The notes below the pieces were generated by a model. That model saw nothing but the letters and a program-made list of their open reading frames with translations, had not been told where the DNA came from and searched no databases. The position numbers and the translations under genes are program-made. From Trissonchulus latispiculum (Eukaryota; Nematoda; Enoplea; Enoplida; Ironidae), in NCBI GenBank assembly GCA_030248195.1, contig JASAND010006526.1, positions 45,408 to 109,407 on the forward strand: DNA of 64,000 nt, in the 5' to 3' direction. Position 1 is the first letter of the stretch. Each line of letters opens with the position of its first letter. Shown here piece by piece: positions 31,798 through 44,443 of this stretch.

Positions 31798-33880
31798 TAT
31801 ATATATACTGGTTTTGGGTTTTTATTGTTTTCGCACTTTCGTTGAAAACCAAGGGGCGGGAAAAACCAATTTTTGGTTTTGCTGCAAAACTCCCAAAAAT
31901 GGTTATTGTTGCTCATATATCATATGCTTATAAAAGTTATCCACATAGCAAGTTCAATGCGTTCTTTCACGTGAACAGCTCAAAATTACACTTGGATTTG
32001 GCAATTTTGTGCTAGCAGGAAACGTCATTTCGGCGGATCGGCTGTTTGGGTCAGCTAAAGTGGTCAAAATGTACTCTGGGACAAAGAAATACGCGAAAAC
32101 ACTGAAACAACATTTATTTTAATCCGGTTTTCCGGCCCTCCCCCTCAAAACTTCCCCTCCTGCACATGTCTGCTAGAGAGGTGATTTATATACCAAAAGG
32201 ACAGCCTAGACAGGGCTTGATAAGAAAATAATTTATAGCCGGATTGCTCCACTGAGTAGTTCTGCAGAGTCCAAAAGTGACTCCCAGGTTTTTTCCCGAA
32301 CTCTATAAAAGTAGGAAACGGTTTCGCGGCCGCGGCACCTTTCAGACTAAATTTTCTACAATTTTTTTGCCTGTGACGCTTTCCAACTGAATTTTTAAAA
32401 CTTTTCGCCCCTGCGCGCATATATACACTCTCGACTGTACAAATTTGAAATCTGGGAAGCTCCAGAAAATAGAAAATAATTTTGAAGCTTCTAAGAATAT
32501 AAACACGTACAGAAAAATGCACTGTACGAGCAGACGCGAGCAAAGCATAAGAATAATAAGAATTTTGCAGTAACCTGCGAATTGCTCGCATGCAAATGGG
32601 TGGTTACTTTCAGCCGGGACTGTACCTCATTTTTTAAAGATTTTCACAACCTATATATATAGTGCTTTTGTATCAGATTTGTAGATTGTAGTTCAGCAAA
32701 GATGTACGGAGTTTTCCACTCGCTTCCATTTGTCAGCTGCTGGGGAAGGGAGCTCGGCCCCCCATACCCCCTCGTGAAGTAATAGTTATTCCGAAATTTT
32801 TATTGGTTACATAGCAACAATTAAAGGACTACGCAATGGCAGAGGTCCGTTGTAGGCTGGTGACTTCGACCTTGCCGATCTCTGGTTTCGATATCCTTCC
32901 GCCGACAATGAAAATTTTGATGATTTCAAGCTAATGTTCGAGCACTGCATTCCGACGAATCCAGAGCCGGCTGTAGTTCGTCGGCGGAAACGACTCAGAA
33001 GCAACTCTTACACCTAGAAATCAATTGGTTTGCTTTTCTGCAATTAAAGTTTAGCAGAAATTTGTACTTTTTCTGATTCTGAACTTGACGTTTCCAAATT
33101 TTTCTGGGTACATATATCTGGGGCCTTTTAGTGCTTACATTCGAAATGGCAGCCAAAAATGTAAAGTTGATCATTTTCAACTGTTAGTCCTCCTGAGGGA
33201 GTTCAGACATGAAAGGGTTAACATGATCCTAAGAGGAGAGTTTGTCCCAAGATAATTTTGAGGGGGCTTGCATCTTAAACCCACATTTTCAAGGGGGACT
33301 GTGGCATAAGCATAAATTAACGTTAATACTAACCTAAATTCTCAATTCTTAACGAATCTGAAACAAAATTAGGAAATCTTATAAATAAATGCAAAATTTT
33401 CATACATTTTCTTGAACGAAATTTTGGTTCTTGGAATTTAGGTTTGAAAAGCTATTTTTTCCGGCCATTTCTTCCCTTGCCAAATTTTCTTTGCCCCATG
33501 TCCCTGATGGCGGTATGGCTTGTACCTTGTGCTGGCGGGGAAGACTTGTACCCTCTACTAGAGACCTTCACTCAGGCCCGTAAGCCCGGCCCGGCCTTCA
33601 GAAAAAAGTTTGTCTTGTTTTCAGTTCTGTCAACACTTTACTGGAAATTATATACTTTCTAAAAAATTTTGAGTAATCGGTGCTGTTTTATTTCGATCTT
33701 GCTTAAAATTTCCTAGCTGTTTACAGTGCTGCCGAACGTGTATAGTTAGTGTACTCGTATATTTATGTATCTTTATCTCTAAATTGTACATTAGCATCTG
33801 AAATCCAATATTTATTTATATATTTATTTTTAATATTTGTAAAGTATTCGAGTTATTGATGAATCGACGAAACTGAGCAG
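31798..33880. other. No gene seen
   Basis: Several minus-strand ORFs of 60-148 codons lack domains and look like chance frames. TTTTGTTGACTG-type and CCGGCCC-rich patches occur near 33.57 kb. A small TA tract lies at 31800 and 32655. Confidence 0.4.
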
Positions 33881-33944
33881 CTAACTATTCCCTAAACCCA
33901 AAAAGAGGACTGTACTTAATCGCCCAAAGCAAGAGTATATAATA

Positions 33945-34095
33945 GCAAGAGTGGGAAGCTTGGCCCTTCCTAGTGGAAATGGCCTGCGAGATGCTCGGCA
34001 CATTAAGGCCGAAATCTCGGGGGGGGGGGGGGGGGTACCGCTTACCGTTGTTTAGCATGTGTTTATATGCGTTTGAACTAAAACGCATTTAATTG
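33945..34095 (+). repeat. Family M, half element (copy 1)
   Basis: GTGGGAAGCTTGGCCCTTCC, GCGAGATGCTCGGCACATTA, an 18-base G-run and GTGTTTATATGCGTTTGAAC occur in order. They recur inverted at 49.15-49.32 kb. Confidence 0.75.
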
Positions 34096-34384
34096 GCTAA
34101 TCACCCACCTTATGTTAAATTTACGTGTATAAGGGGACACCCCCGAGATCTCGGGGGGGGTCCCGCTTAACGTGGTTAAGCGTGTGTTTATATGCAGTCG
34201 AACTGAAATGTATTTGATTGGCTACTTAGCTACCGTAATCCTCATCAGCGTATTTCAGTTCGACTGCATATAAACACACGCTTAACAACGTTAAGCGGGA
34301 CCCCCCCCCCAGATCTCGGGGCGGGGTCCAATTATACACGTAAATTTAACATAAGGTAGGCGATTAGCCAATCAGATGCGGTTT
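34081..34384. mobile_element. Near-palindromic M element (~300 bp)
   Basis: Left AATTGGCTAATCACCCACCT, TATGTTAAATTTACGTGTAT and GTGTTTATATGCAGTCGAAC mirror the right side ATTAGCCAAT, ATACACGTAAATTTAACATA and GTTCGACTGCATATAAACAC. The loop is about 34212-34245. Both arms carry CCCGCTTAACG/CGTTAAGCGGG next to GAGATCTCGG. Confidence 0.85.
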
Positions 34385-34549
34385 AGTACGTACTCTTGCT
34401 CAAAGTAAAGAGGATCTGCGAGAAATCGGTTAAACAATGGTTTCTGCGACGACGAATAAGATTTTGTGATTTTAACAGTTTTTTCTATTTCGGGCAACGG
34501 CAAAAAATTTAGTAAAAACGTGCCGGGCCTCACTTTTTAGCCTACGGGC

Positions 34550-34974
34550 CTGGGTTTATTTTACTGGGGGGCGGGGGGGCGCCCCCCCACTTTTTGGGTT
34601 CCCCCCCCCCCACTTTTTGGGTTCCCCCCACTCGAGCACCTTCCCCCCCACTCGTTCCCCCCTCCACTTTTTTGGGCTTCCCCCCCCCACTCACTATAGG
34701 GTGCCCAGAAAATGCCAAATTTTAAGGATTTTTGGTCAAAATTTTCAAAAATTTTCCGGCTTCGCCGAAAATTTTTGATGAAAAATCGCCTTTTTTGGTG
34801 CTAAAACTCGATTTTTGAGCACTTTTAAGCATAGTTATAGCAGTGTATGTGGAAAACAGGCTATTTATACAGCATTTTTGGCTCATTTTATCCCCCGCCC
34901 CACTTTTCGACCTCCCCCCCACTAGTGGAGGGGGGCGTCCCCCCCCCACTTATTTTGGCCTAAAGTAAACCCAG
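34550..34974. mobile_element. R-type miniature element
   Basis: CTGGGTTTATTTTACT...AGTAAACCCAG tips, C-run/G-run interior, CCGGCTTCGCCG core at 34757, and a CATTTTTGGC...CTTTTAAGCATAGTTATAG stretch shared (inverted) with 6.85-6.90 and 58.88-58.95 kb. 425 bp. Confidence 0.8.
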
Positions 34975-35583
34975 CGGGCTAGGTCCAAAAAATTTTGAAA
35001 GGGGTCAGGCCGGGCCGGGCCGAGTAGAAATTTGTACGGGCCGGGCCGGGCCGGCCTGAAAATCCAGGCCTGTGAAGGTCTCTACTTCATACTCCCATGA
35101 ATAACCTATGGCAATAAGGTCTATATATACTAAGCAACAAGTACATTGGGCTAATTTTGGCACATTTTAGCATTAATTTATCAATTTTGACTCCCCTTCA
35201 TAAGTATAGCAACATTATCGATAGACGATTTGTGTTCTTTCAACAAATCGTACATATATATATATAGACAACAGAGCATTGTTAAGTTTAAAAAATTTGA
35301 GTACGGCACTCCCTCCTCAAATTTGAATCTCCAACCTCCCCAAACCCCAAGAAATGGTACATCTAAAGCCTCCGTTTGAATAAAAATTTGATATAACTGT
35401 TACGTGATGAACGATAAAGACGCAAAAATGGCAAAATGCAATAAATAATCAGTTTCAAGATGTAAATAATCACCAATGTGTAAAAATTGCACGAAGTAAA
35501 AAAATTTTCGAAAACTCACGCGCAATGCAAGAAAACCAAACAGTTCATCTATATACGTTCACTAGCAGCCTTTAAGAGAAAAC
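34975..35583. other. No gene seen
   Basis: GGGCCGGGCCGGGCC-rich patch at 35000-35065, echoing 33.58 kb, then A+T-rich sequence with a short (TA)n at 35254. Confidence 0.45.
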
Positions 35584-35755
35584 AGGGTTAACCCAAACCC
35601 GGGTTTGCGCTAAGCCGGGTTAGCGTAACCCAACCCCCAAAAGTGTTTGATTGGATCGGATTAACCCCAGGGTTAACCCAACCCTGAAATTTTGGGGTTA
35701 ACCCCAAAATAGGGCCTAACCCGGGTTAAGCTTAACCCCGTTTTAATAGGACCGG
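35584..35755. repeat. AACCCGGGTT-rich block (family N, copy 2)
   Basis: Same self-complementary motif set as 30664-30930. It ends TTTTAATAGGACCGGCCCC, whose inverse GGGGCCGGTCCTAT lies at 28050-28063, at the left edge of the RTE-like insertion. Confidence 0.75.
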
Positions 35756-35826
35756 CCCCAGAACACCCACAGAAAACAAAGGCTCTCGCAGTACCCTCTT
35801 GAAATAGGGAAGCGAAGCTGAGTTGA

Positions 35827-36030
35827 CTATATCAATATAGGTAAGGAATTCCATTCATTAATGACTCTATGATGAAACAAACTTTTGACAGAGGTCGGGT
35901 TATTTTTCGTATATAACTCGAATTTTAAAGGATGACCTCTAGTATTTCGCATAGATATATTTGCTTGATACGAGAACAGTTCATTAAAGTCTATGGCAAT
36001 AAGTCCACGTATCATATTGTACATTGTCAT
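35827..36030 (-). pseudogene. CR1/L2-like retroelement C-terminal fragment
   Basis: The minus-strand frame has NTRGHPLKFELY followed by SLFHHRVINEWNSLPILI. This is the T-R-G-H...F...R-V-I-x-x-W-N-S-L-P tail of CR1/L2/Rex-like RT proteins, also seen at 5-208 and 44.45-44.63 kb. The catalytic RT domain is absent. Confidence 0.7.
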
Positions 36031-36088
36031 TAAAACTAAATCTTTATATATATATAACGCCTACGTATATAAGATATATAAGATATAT

Positions 36089-36393
36089 TAGAGATGCGCC
36101 GGGGCCGCCACTACCGGGGCCGGGACCTCATCGTGGTACCGACCGGGGCCGGGGCCTGGAAATTGGGGTCCAAATCGAAAATTTCCAATAATTTTTTTGA
36201 AAGTTCATATTTTGCAATAATTTCTGATATACGTACATATACAAACGTTACTATCGTTGTTTTCGTTCAAATCGGTGAGAAACAAACGATTTGAAACACT
36301 TTTTGGCTTTCGAAATTTCAAAATTTTGGTCAAAAAATGTCAAAAATTTACAAAAATATGCTAATTTTTGGCCCCGGTCTGGACCGGTGCATC
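36089..36393. mobile_element. hAT-like GGGGCC family T (copy 2)
   Basis: Begins TAGAGATGCGCCGGGGCCG. The GGGGCC arm, the TTTTGCAATAATTTCTGATA core and the right arm end at CCGGTGCATC, where the usual CCTA tip is lost. 305 bp. Confidence 0.75.
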
Positions 36394-36399
36394 GGGTCA

Positions 36400-36862
36400 A
36401 CCTCCTGGTTGAAACTGTTGACATCGCCAAAATTTCGTTGCACGTCATTTTTTCAAAATGGTTTTAGCTGGAAAAACAACAACGAAATGAATGCATCCTG
36501 TTTTTACAAAAATTGAGCTATATTTCTAATGGATTAGTCCGTAAGTTAAAATCAATTTCGGGGTGGGTTCCAGAAGACACCATTTTGAGGAAATCAGTTT
36601 ACATTACATATGCAAAACTACCTACGTCTGCCACAGGATCAGGATAATATTTCGTTTATCAATACGTATATACTCAATTCAATAGTCCATCTTTATCAAC
36701 CTTACAAAACCACTTTAATTGGAGTTTATGGCTTCAAGCTTGATACAATTCCAACCCCAAAAATGGAGAAAACTGCATACAGCGATTCAAAGAACACTAC
36801 ACATTACAATCCTTAAACCAACAAACATCAAAAACTGAACGGCGCACAGAGCTAAAGGAACA
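36400..36862. other. No gene seen
   Basis: A+T-rich; no recognisable signal. Confidence 0.4.
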
Positions 36863-37170
36863 GCCCCGCACCCAGGATTTTGAAAAGGGGGGTCCAAGGT
36901 AAAACGCAACGGGGGGTCAGGGGGCGGAGTCCCCCAGAAGTTGAAGAATTTTTGCATTTTTGCCCAAAAACAGTACATTGGACATTTACTTCTTGCAAAA
37001 AGTGAATTATCGCGCCGAAGGCGCGGAAATTTTTTAAAAATACCATACATACAAAAAGCCATAAAAATACCATACCATACATACATACATGCCATACAAA
37101 AAGCAAAAATTTTCCAATTTCTCATCGCAAAAGGGGGGTCTAAACCCATTGAACCCCGCCTGGGTGCGGC
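36863..37170. mobile_element. Miniature element with CACCCAGG inverted tips
   Basis: CCCCGCACCCAGGATTTTGA at the left and CCCCGCCTGGGTGCGGC at the right form an imperfect inverted pair. A family K core (36905-36950) and a CGCGCCGAAGGCGCG hairpin (37012) lie inside. ACATACATACATG simple repeat near 37080. Confidence 0.65.
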
Positions 37171-37804
37171 CTTGTAAAGGCAGTATATATTTACGTATTA
37201 ATAAGTAATCAGTCTGCTAAACTCACGAAATGCATGGGATCGGTGTCCAAACAATACAGTGAGGATAACGATGGCGATAATTATCAACACCTGGGCGCAT
37301 CTCTGGATTAACTGCTACCGCAAACTGTGCCGGTTGACTTGTGTCGGAAGGGAAGCGGCAGTCCATCATCCATTAGAAATGAAAACCATTGCAGAGCTGA
37401 ATTCAAGCTAGAATAAACACGGGCGCGTGTACTTGTTATACAAAGGTGTATATATATACCTGCGGTAGTGACCCCTCTCCAAACGGACAAGTCCCGTGCC
37501 CACCCTCGAAATTTTGGAAGCTGGCCACACCCACAAATGGCAAAATCCCAGACCCCACCCACTCAAATGTGCCAAAGGCCCCCTTTGTTTCCTTTGTGGA
37601 GGAGCAAGGAAACCACGGCCCCAAATTTTTTGAAATTTTCCCACTCCCTCCAGATTTCCCGGCTCGACAACGAGAAGAGGGCACTTATTTAGATGGGGGG
37701 GGGGGGCAATTTTTTCGCCTTGGTCCCCCCTTATGGTTCGAAAAAAATTTTTGTCTCCGAATTGGCAGAGAAGTTGCCCTTAGGGTAAATCGAGGTCGCT
37801 GATT
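37171..37804. other. No gene seen
   Basis: ORFs up to 118 codons on both strands with no domain; a G-run at 37695-37708. Confidence 0.4.
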
Positions 37805-37829
37805 TCAAAAATCGAATCGAGAGATCGAT

Positions 37830-38138
37830 CCGATCGATCGATCAAAATCGATCAAAAAATTTTTTGTCTCCGATTTTCGCGAAAAGTCTCCCCTAGGGTA
37901 ATTCCGGGCCGCTGATTCCGAATCTGCACTCGAAATTTCATCAAAATCGATCGTTCGCCCGCAAAAACCGATTTTCATCGATTTTTCAAAAATTCGACAA
38001 TAACTCGATTTTGGCAGTTCGGATCGAAATTTCGACTGCTGATTCGGAATCAGCGCCCCCGAATTACCCTAGGGACGAATTTTCGCGAAAATTGGTGACA
38101 AAAAATTTTTTGATCGATTTTGATCGATCGATTCTGGC
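37830..38138. mobile_element. ATCGATCG-rich foldback element
   Basis: Left GATCGATCGATCAAAATCGA, TTTTTTGTCTCCGATTTTCG and TAGGGTAATTCCGG mirror right GAATTACCCTAGGGACGAAT, GTGACAAAAAATTTTTTGAT and GATTTTGATCGATCGATTC. Arms are about 100 bp around a ~110-bp centre. It directly abuts the GGGGCC element at 38140. Confidence 0.8.
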
Positions 38139-38139
38139 C

Positions 38140-38499
38140 CCGGCCCCGGTGGTCAGGCCCCGGCTTGGACCGGGGCCTGAACTCAGCTAACTTTGTTTGT
38201 AGGAGTCTTTTTACTACAATTTTGCAATTTTGACGCCAAAAATGAATTAAAAACAAGGAGATAATCACTAGGCTGAACAAAAACTACATTAATATAGTGT
38301 TTGTACCAGATTTTCGTGACCTGTTAAAATTTTTAAAAAGTTGAGATACTTTCTGAATTTAAGGCCCCGCCCCGGTCCCGGTACCGGGGCCGCAACTTGG
38401 CCCCGGTACCACCGGGGCCGCAATTTAGCCCCGGCCCCGGTCCTGACCGGGGCCGAGAGCTGGCCCGGCCCCGGTAGTGGCAACCAAGGTGCATCTCTA
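38140..38499. mobile_element. hAT-like GGGGCC family T (diverged copy)
   Basis: Both sides carry GGCCCCGG palindrome arrays. The right end is GGTGCATCTCTA as in other copies. The centre differs from copies 1-3. The left tip is missing. Confidence 0.6.
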
Positions 38500-38624
38500 A
38501 TTTTGTGCATTTTAGCATTCGAAACCGCCCTCCAAAATTAAAAACTTACACTTGCAGAATTGTAGGAACTTCTCCATGGCTTACTCTACTCTACTGGCCC
38601 GGCCCCTCCCCATAAACACCCTTC

Positions 38625-38905
38625 TTCCCAAAAATCGTCTTTCCTCCCCAAAAGTGGGTACCCCTTTTAGTACCAACTTTTTCCGAAAAAAATGGCTCAG
38701 ATCAGAAGGCCAAACTTTCGAAAATTTTCCGGCTTCGCAGATTTTTATTCGATTTTTGCCTATTTATGTAAGCACTAAATTCTCTTATTTTTGGCGATTA
38801 CAATACAAGCAGCGCAATTGTCAGCATGTTTTAAGAAAAAATCTGAAAAATTCCCCCGGCGAGGACACCTCCATAACTTTGCCCCCCTCGGCCCCCCCCA
38901 ATGCA
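38625..38905. repeat. Element S, partial copy 2
   Basis: ACCCCTTTTAGTACCAACTT, GGCTCAGATCAGAAGGCCAA and CCGGCTTCGCAGATTTTTAT parallel 27755-27990. The closing C-run is present but the CTAGAATAAGC tip is not. Confidence 0.6.
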
Positions 38906-39655
38906 TGACCCAAAATGATTAGTGTCAGTCGTTTGGTCACGTTGGTTTGATCACGTTTGTTCCACGATAAAGTTTCGTTTGTTCAGGGCTAAAGAGAAAT
39001 ATTCAAAATATTGTACCGATGAGCTAACTTTATGCTAGCCCCCCCCCAATTTGATGTTTTGAAAAAGTGTTAATGTCATTATAAAGCTGACGTGATCACA
39101 TACAAATCTCGTTTGGTCACACGTATTTCTGAAAGAAGCGTGAGAAATTAATTTTTAAACTTTAGTATATTTATTACTTAAAATCATACATTAACAAGGG
39201 TACCAATTCCTGAGGGGTCCTGTACCTGTTTTAGCCTAAATTTGACCTGCCCTTGTACCTTATCTCAAATTTGGGGGGACGGTCCTAGCAGAAAATTTAT
39301 TAGAAAAAGTGCAATTTTTGCAAACTTTGAGCGAATTTAGCGCTAAATTAGGGATTTTACAGCCATTGTAGAGCAAAATAAGCAGTTTTTAGCGATTTTT
39401 CGGAAATTTTTCGAAAATTTAAAACATTTTAGCTATTTTTGGCTAAAAGTTGCATTAAGTTTCGGTCTGACCTAATTTTCCTGGCACTGTCCCTTGTCCC
39501 TTGGCTCTGATTTTGGTAGCCCTTGTACCGAACCTCCAATTTTTGAGGGGTCCCGAAACCCCACCCCCCCCCACTTTACCCCCCTCCCCTTGTACTCCCC
39601 CCTCCTTCTTAGATTGGACGGGGTGGGTGTGGCCCGCATAAGGTGGCGGTGGCAC
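38906..39655. other. No gene seen
   Basis: GTTTGGTCAC recurs at about 38930 and 39111 (also 40391). The remainder is A+T-rich with G/C-run fragments near 39550-39610. Confidence 0.4.
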
Positions 39656-40215
39656 AGGTGTCGTGTAAGGTAGGGGGGGTAGGCAGGCCCCCCAAGCCTT
39701 TTTTCAACCCTCCCCCAAAACTTTTTTGGGGGGACGTCCCCCCCGCCCCCAACTGAGGGGAGTGGGGGTAGTCGCGCCGACGGCGCGAAAAATGGCCAAA
39801 AATTGGGTATTTTTAGGGTAAATTTTGAAAAAAATTTTCAAAAAAGTCCCACGTTTTGGCTTAAACTGTTTATTATTAAGAGAAATACACGTTTCTACCT
39901 GTATTATGGATCTTATGACTCAATATTGACCTTATTTCGGACTTGGAAACATGTTGGCAATCAAGTTTTTGAGTTTAAAACCACTGTCTAATGTTAAAAT
40001 TACTTTATAGTTAGATATTTTGCGATAATGTGATTTTTGGCATAAAAAATGAAAAATTTTTGGGGGAGGGTTGGGTGGGAGGGGGGTCTCCAGAGGGGGG
40101 CCCCCAGAAAAATTGTTTCTGGCTGCCTATTGACCTCATTTTGGGCCAGTTGTGAATCCAGGATTTTGAAAGCCGGGGTCCGCCGAAAATTTTTCAGGGG
40201 GGGCACAGGCGTGGC
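39656..40215 (+). mobile_element. hAT-like G element (copy 2)
   Basis: Shares with 8.57-9.02 kb and 46.35-47.24 kb the GTCGCGCCGACGGCGCGAAA hairpin, the GAGAAATACACGTTT...GGACTTGGAAACATGTTGGC core and a TTTTTGGGGGAGGG block. Ends are degraded (CACAGGTGTCGTG, GCACAGGCGTGG). Confidence 0.65.
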
Positions 40216-40259
40216 GGGGCAAAAAACTGGGGGCGGGGGCGGTAAATCCAGAGCTGGAA

Positions 40260-41690
40260 GAGTTTTGTTTTCAAATATATATTTGAAATTCGAATCTTGT
40301 ATGCGTACCTACGTACGTATGTATTCTAATTTTGATTTGTATTGAGGCTTTAATTGTACACTATCCGGAGGACCCGCTTTCGCATTTGTATCATACAGGG
40401 TCGTTTGGTCACGCATTTGGGGGGGGGCCAAAGTGATGGAGATCCCGAGGACCCCCAAGAAAAATTCCCTAGAATAAGCTCAGTTTCCAAATCGTTTAAC
40501 AACGTATGACTTTACTTTCTATAAAAAACCTCTCTAAACATGAAATGGATGTCAAATTTCACTGACCACTGCGGAGGATATTTTTGTTTTAACGCACCTT
40601 TAAGACCTAAATTTTAGTGATTTATATATATTTCACTGAAAACTGAGAAACTTATTTTAATTTTAACGAACCTAAAATAAGAGAGAGAGAGACCTGACAC
40701 CTAAAATCTCTAATTTTTTTAAAAATACTGTGATTTTTAGCGCAACGTTTTTCGGTCAACGCGATCGTGGGTTCGAGCTCCATCCACCAGAGGTCCGAAT
40801 GTTTCGTGACTTTTTCTTTTTGATTATTTAGGTTCTGTCAAAAGAATGAAAAGCTCAAAATTGCATTCGAACTTTGCAATTATTTGCTGGTCCAATCAAA
40901 ACCTGGTTTTAGTGGTACGACTTTTGGTACTTGTTAAGATTCCCCTAGGTCCAATTTGGCATAACTTGACCAAATTAACTGAAATTAGGTTTGATTATGT
41001 TTCCGACAAAGCTGAGAACAAACAATATATTTTTAATTTTTTTATTTAGAAATTTTTATTTTTGGATTCGCAAGAGGGAGAATAAAGCACGGTTAATACT
41101 TGTCTCTATGTATCTGTCTCTTATAGTCTTTGTCTCTATGTCTCTGTCCTTTTGTCTCCATACTGATAAAGACAAGACGTTCATGCATACGGGGGGACGC
41201 GATTTTTCGACCATAACACAATTTTTCACAATAGCCCTCCAACGGTGATATCGACATGTGTTAAACATATACATAGGGCAATGAAAAAGTTAGGAAAATT
41301 TTTTTGCACGTTTGATTGAGCGCTGTGTAAGAGCAAATCGGCTACCACTCGCTGTAAACCTAATTTGGACTAGGTAAAGTGCCAATATCTATACGAGGTT
41401 ATTTTCCGTAAGGTTGCTAATTTTATACGAATTTTCAAAGTCCGGAGAAGTCAAGTTTTGCTCAAAATCACTCTACAAATTTGCAGGTCAGTGGACGTTT
41501 TGTCCTGTCCTGAACTAACCCTTTGGTGTAGATTAGCACAGTATATTGTTAGAGCTTTATTTTGCATTTAATCAATCCCTGTCAGGCTTTCTCAGTAGCT
41601 CGCAGTTTTGGTAGCAGAAATCGTCATTTTTCGATAATTTCATGTTTGCTGCTTCATAAGTCAGTCAAATCTTAAGCTATCTCAATAAAA
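40260..41690. other. No gene seen
   Basis: A+T-rich. TGTCTCTATGTCTCTGTCC-type short repeats at 41100-41160 are mirrored at 50.10-50.20 kb (AGAGACAGAGACTTAGAGAC). Two ORFs of 67-85 codons lack domains. Confidence 0.4.
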
Positions 41691-41696
41691 TTTGGC

Positions 41697-43469
41697 ATGC
41701 TAATAACTCAGCACATTCTTAGTCCCACTCGATTTAGCCCCCCTAATATATTAAACTTACTAATAACATATCCTGTTGATTTCGTGGATAATGTTGAAGT
41801 ATCTTGTTCACTAGGTCATTCGGATCATGCATCCTTAAATTTTCGTGTTTCAGTCTCTATGCAAAAAAAAGATAAGTCTTTTCGTAACTTTTTCGCTATG
41901 GACAAAATTGCAATTCATCAAATATTATGTTCTGTTGACTGGCACTCTCTTTTGTGGTTTGGTTTCGATGGTTCTACTAACCCAGTTGAAGTGTTTTGGA
42001 ATAACTTTTGTGTCTTTATACATGATATTATTGAAAACTATGTACCAGTTGTTTACACCGATGATAATGGAATTATACCTGAAGTGAATCATGTATGTCA
42101 GTTTACTTGTGATATGATTATGTTTGATGTTATAGATATCTATGAGGTTTTGTGTAAGCTTAAGCCTACACTAGTGAGTGGGCCTGAGGATATTCCATAT
42201 ATATTTTATAAAACATTTGCTGCTGAATTAGCTTTTCCTATATACCTGATTACAGACTTTTGTTATTTTACGGGTACCGTTCCTCAGGGCTGGAAAGATG
42301 CCAACATAACTGCGATCTATAAAAATAAGGGATCAAAAGCTTCTGTTGATAATTATCGCGATATTTCTTTAACCAGTGGTGCCGCACGGCCTTTGGATTG
42401 TTTGATAAATAGAAATGTTATGAAGCATTGTATAAATAGAAATATAATCGCATCAAATCAACATGGTTTCCTTAAGGGCAGATCAACTGTTACTAACCTA
42501 TTGAATTGTACTAATAATTGGATAAAATCTATGGATTCTAAATTGCTTCTAGATATTGTATACATTGATTTGAAAAAGGCTTTCAACTCCCTTTCAATTC
42601 GAAAACTAATACATAGGCTTGAGTCTTATGGGTTTTCTGGGAAATTTTTAAATCTCATATCTGCTTTTGTCTCTGGAAGGCGACAAAGGGTTCGTTTAAA
42701 TGAATCGTTTTCAAACTGGAGTACTGTAGTTAGCGGTGTCCCACAAGGTTCAGTATGTGGTCCGACATTATTTTTGGTTTTTATTAATGAGTTTATTTTC
42801 CTTAACAATAATAATTGTTGTTGTGCTTATGCGGATGATATAAAAATGTTTGTCTCTGGTATCGATCGACAAAACGTTCTACAGAATTTGCTAAATAATT
42901 TCGAGAAACGGGTGTCTGACTGGCAGTTAACCGTTTCGATCCCAAAAACAGTTATTTTGCATGTCGGTCGTAATAATCCGAAATTCGATTACAGTTATGC
43001 AAGTGAAGTGCTTGTGGGCGTTGAAGGGTACACAGATCTTGGTGTTTGGATGGTAAATAATCTAAAATTCTCAACTCATATCGCAAAAATGTGTAACAAA
43101 GCAAGATCGGTTTTATCTCTTATTTTTCGCAATTTTGTATCTGATGATATTGCGGTGAGAGTTAAATTGTACAAAGCCTATGTTCTACCGATATTGTTTT
43201 ACGCTTCTGAAATTTGGAATCCATGGCTTATAAAAGATATTAAGGAAATCGAAAAAGTGCAAATTACTTTCTGTTCTTCTTTTGTGTATTTAAACCAGTA
43301 CAATTATAAAACTCAGTGTGAACTGCTTGGTCTCACCATTTTAGAGCTCGAACGCATGTTTGTGGATTTGGTATTATTATATAAGATAATTTTCGGATAC
43401 ACTGTTATAGCTCCTTCTGAGCTTTGTCTTTGCTTCTATACCTTACGAAAGTCGGGGTCATTTGCTTAA
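41697..43469 (+). pseudogene. Endonuclease end and reverse transcriptase, CR1/L2-like
   Basis: 590 residues in one open frame. It opens within the endonuclease: LGHSDHASLNF carries the S-D-H catalytic triad part (42-44). RT motifs follow: GPEDIPYIFYK (172-182), QHGFLKGRST (255-264), palm A VYIDLKKAF (Asp 291), GVPQGS (347-352) and catalytic YADD (378-381). The thumb region continues to YKIIFGYT. The frame ends at a stop formed by the TTAA at which element W is inserted. The rest of the protein resumes at 44448 with a one-base phase difference, so a further small indel exists. Confidence 0.9.
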
Positions 43470-44443
43470 GGTGGTGATTCCTTTTGGGCACATATTGTTG
43501 ATTGACAGTTTAAATCAAGATCAAATTTGATGAAACTTTCCAAAATAAGTTCTTTTAGCATTCTAACACCCTCCGCGCAATCCCGCTTCAAAAATTCGAC
43601 GTCTCCGTTCAGGGTGGTTTTTGTCAATTTTTGACAGTTAGGCAGTTGCTGTACAGCTATGATTATATTCGTTCGAAAGATCTTGTTGAGCTCTACATTT
43701 TTGCTTTTTGAAGTACCTTTCTAGCTTTTCTCTATCGTGAGATATAGTCGATTTTCCTATTTTGGCTTTGAAAACTTGTCATTTTTGCAGAAATCAAATA
43801 ATCCGTCATTTCTTGCGCTACGTAGGCCGCAAAATTGAGCTACGGGTGTCAATTTGAAGGTCTCCTCGAGACCGATTATCCGTGACAGTATAATCTTCTA
43901 ACTGCTACCCCGTGCGCTGCTATCATAGAAAATGTAGTTTTTGCAAAAACATGACCAAATTTCTTCCAGCGATTGTGGAGCATTTACTATGCAAGCTAGA
44001 TGGTTGCCACTTACTGGACGTGTTCTACACTAAAATACCCAGGGACCCTTTTTTAGTTGTCCCGACTGCTTCTTTCTAGCTACAGTTGTCGCTTGCCAAA
44101 GTTGGGAAAAGTAGGCAAAATCCGGGTTGCGCATACATTTTAGCTAATTTCTTTACAACGAAGAGCGGTTTCATAATAATTAAAAAAGGGTTCCCAGCTA
44201 TTTGCTAGTGGAATCGAATGATGTGGCCGATGCCTCACGAAAAAATTTACTTTAGTCTGCAAAAAATATGGAAAATTAAATTATTTCGAAAATGCAGTAA
44301 AATAATTTCCAAGAACTAAAGCTAGTTTCGTTGTATTCATTAGAAAGAGCAAATGTAGTTTGATGTAAAAATGGCTCCTTAACTCCAAGTAATGAATGAG
44401 TAATAATGGTGCAAACTTTATGTGACCAAAGAGAATCACCACC
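43470..44443. mobile_element. TTAA element 'W' (974 bp) inserted in the RT pseudogene
   Basis: Flanked by TTAA at 43466-43469 and 44444-44447. Tips GGTGGTGATTCCTTTTGGGC and, inverted, GGTGGTGATTCTCTTTGGTC. The retroelement reading frame lies on both sides, fixing both ends. The interior has no ORF above 60 codons that resembles a transposase. The tips match those of element XY (GGTGGTGGTATCC), so the two belong to related families. Confidence 0.9.
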
